Shown in pieces: positions 44,140-44,793 of a DNA stretch of 44,793 nucleotides (positions within the stretch are counted from its first letter, which is position 1; each line of letters starts with the position of its first letter). The notes below the pieces were generated by a model that was not told the origin of the DNA, ran no database searches, and saw nothing but the letters and a program-made list of their open reading frames with translations. Source of the stretch: an uncultured Asticcacaulis sp. GTDB lineage: Bacteria > Pseudomonadota > Alphaproteobacteria > Caulobacterales > Caulobacteraceae. Location of the stretch: positions 1 to 44,793 of the forward strand of contig CAKZJB010000222.1 in NCBI GenBank assembly GCA_936940865.1, given 5' to 3'. Made by a program: the position numbers and the translations under genes.

Positions 44140-44298
44140 TCCACAGATTACACAGATTTCACAGATTTTTCAGTGCCTTGTCTTGCAGTTGCGGAGCGTG
44201 CCCCACGAAATCGAGCGCTTCGTGCGAAGCGCAATTAAACCTGATCGTTATGCGCTCAATGCGGCATAATACTCGGAATAATCTGTGTAATCTGTGGA
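44140..44298. repeat. Long inverted repeat between convergent genes
   Basis: TCCACAGATTACACAGATT (44140-44158) is repeated in perfect inverted form at 44280-44298, and AGGAAG just outside is mirrored by CTTCCT. Inside the left arm CACAGATTT recurs (44156-44165), giving a short tandem look. At the centre GCGCTTCG and CGAAGCGC (44215-44232) make an 8-bp stem with a 2-base loop. ACACAGATT-type repeats are seen in many unrelated bacterial genomes (from memory). It may act as a two-way terminator. Confidence 0.65.
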
Positions 44299-44311
44299 CT
44301 GCTTCCTTTCT

Positions 44312-44793
44312 TTACGCCAAAGCGCGCGCCGCCTTATCCAGCGCGGCGAAGTCCTCGTCCGACAGCGCGATCTCGGCCGCAGCGACATTGTCCTCCAGAT
44401 GCTTGACCTTCGACGTGCCGGGGATCGGCAGCATGACCGGCGACCGTTTCAACACCCAGGCTAACGCGATCTGGCTGGGTTGGGCGTTGTGCTTGTGCGC
44501 GATCGTGTCGAGGATCGAACCCGGCTTGGCCAGGTCGCCAGCGGCCAGCGGATACCATGGAATAAAGCCAATTCCGTTGGCCTCGCAGTAATCGAGCACC
44601 GCCTCGGACTGGCGGTCGACCAGGTTATAACGGTTCTGAACCGTGTGAACCGGAAAGATTTTTCGCGCGATCTCGATGTCCTCGACCGAGACTTGCGACA
44701 GGCCTGCATAGCGGATGACACCGTCGTCTAACAATTGTTTTACGGCGCCGAACTGTTCGTCGCGCGGTACTTTAGGATCGACCCGGTGAAGCT
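44312..44793 (-). CDS. Aldo/keto reductase, partial (5' end beyond window)
   Basis: The visible 160 C-terminal residues begin with Leu-His-Arg-Val-Asp-Pro-Lys-Val-Pro, the catalytic-His region of AKR enzymes. They continue through Gly-Val-Ile-Arg-Tyr-Ala-Gly-Leu-Ser, [10 protein letters not shown], Pro-Trp-Tyr-Pro-Leu-Ala and the NADPH-binding Pro-Ile-Pro-Gly-Thr-Ser-Lys. The enzyme would reduce aldehydes or ketones with NADPH; the substrate is unknown. The frame is open to the right edge, so the Met near 44734 is internal. Confidence 0.9.
   Translation of the reverse strand, partial: LHRVDPKVPRDEQFGAVKQLLDDGVIRYAGLSQVSVEDIEIARKIFPVHTVQNRYNLVDRQSEAVLDYCEANGIGFIPWYPLAAGDLAKPGSILDTIAHKHNAQPSQIALAWVLKRSPVMLPIPGTSKVKHLEDNVAAAEIALSDEDFAALDKAARALA

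Overview
The window reads as a chromosomal segment of a GC-rich alphaproteobacterium, most likely a member of the Caulobacteraceae (Caulobacter/Asticcacaulis-like). The reasons are the mreB-mreC-mreD-pbp2-rodA elongation cluster, a gene that fits the polarity factor TipN in length and layout, a DUF2336 gene, and several alphaproteobacterial intergenic palindromes. No rRNA, tRNA, CRISPR array, phage gene or transposase was seen. Assignments rest on reading motifs and remembered family features; no database search was possible.

Layout. (1) 0.2-3.7 kb: nadA-nadB-nadC, the de novo NAD operon (minus strand), with a strong palindrome upstream that looks like a repressor site. (2) 4.1-5.5 kb: dps, a terminator, arfB and a GNAT acetyltransferase (plus). 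(3) 5.5-8.8 kb: a WecA-like sugar-phosphate transferase and aspartate aminotransferase (minus), then a VTT membrane protein (plus). (4) 9.1-15.2 kb: mreBCD, PBP2 and RodA (plus), the core of the rod-shape elongasome. (5) 15.3-20.1 kb: proline iminopeptidase, an Ala-Glu/dipeptide epimerase and TipN (minus). (6) 20.3-22.2 kb: a possible small membrane protein, a JmjC-like cupin and a DUF805 protein. (7) 22.2-29.2 kb: a compact histidine operon on the minus strand in the order trpR-like regulator, hisG, hisD, hisC-like/hisB fusion, hisH, hisA, hisF, hisIE. (8) 29.3-31.5 kb: lemA and two TPM-domain genes. (9) 31.6-33.7 kb: a MarR regulator divergent from an unknown membrane protein and a CPBP protease. 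(10) 33.7-35.1 kb: two paralogous GNAT acetyltransferases. (11) 35.1-44.1 kb: a secreted phosphodiesterase-like enzyme, several proteins of unknown function, an Uup-type ABC-F ATPase and a YcgN-type Cys-cluster protein. (12) The right edge holds part of an aldo/keto reductase.

The most striking item is the histidine operon. Its gene order and protein types (long-form HisG, fused HisIE, enteric-like HisF, HisH and IGPD) are those of gammaproteobacteria rather than of a typical alphaproteobacterium. Its hisC and hisB have collapsed into one 494-residue protein. The HisC half is shortened at its N-terminus, has Tyr where the PLP-binding Lys should be and Leu where the substrate-carboxylate Arg should be, and the HAD histidinol-phosphatase domain of enteric HisB is gone. 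The IGPD half keeps its metal-binding histidines. This looks like a pseudo-aminotransferase fused to an active dehydratase. The operon begins with a TrpR-family gene whose promoter carries three 8-bp tandem repeats, and two copies of a dispersed repeat sit in its internal gaps.
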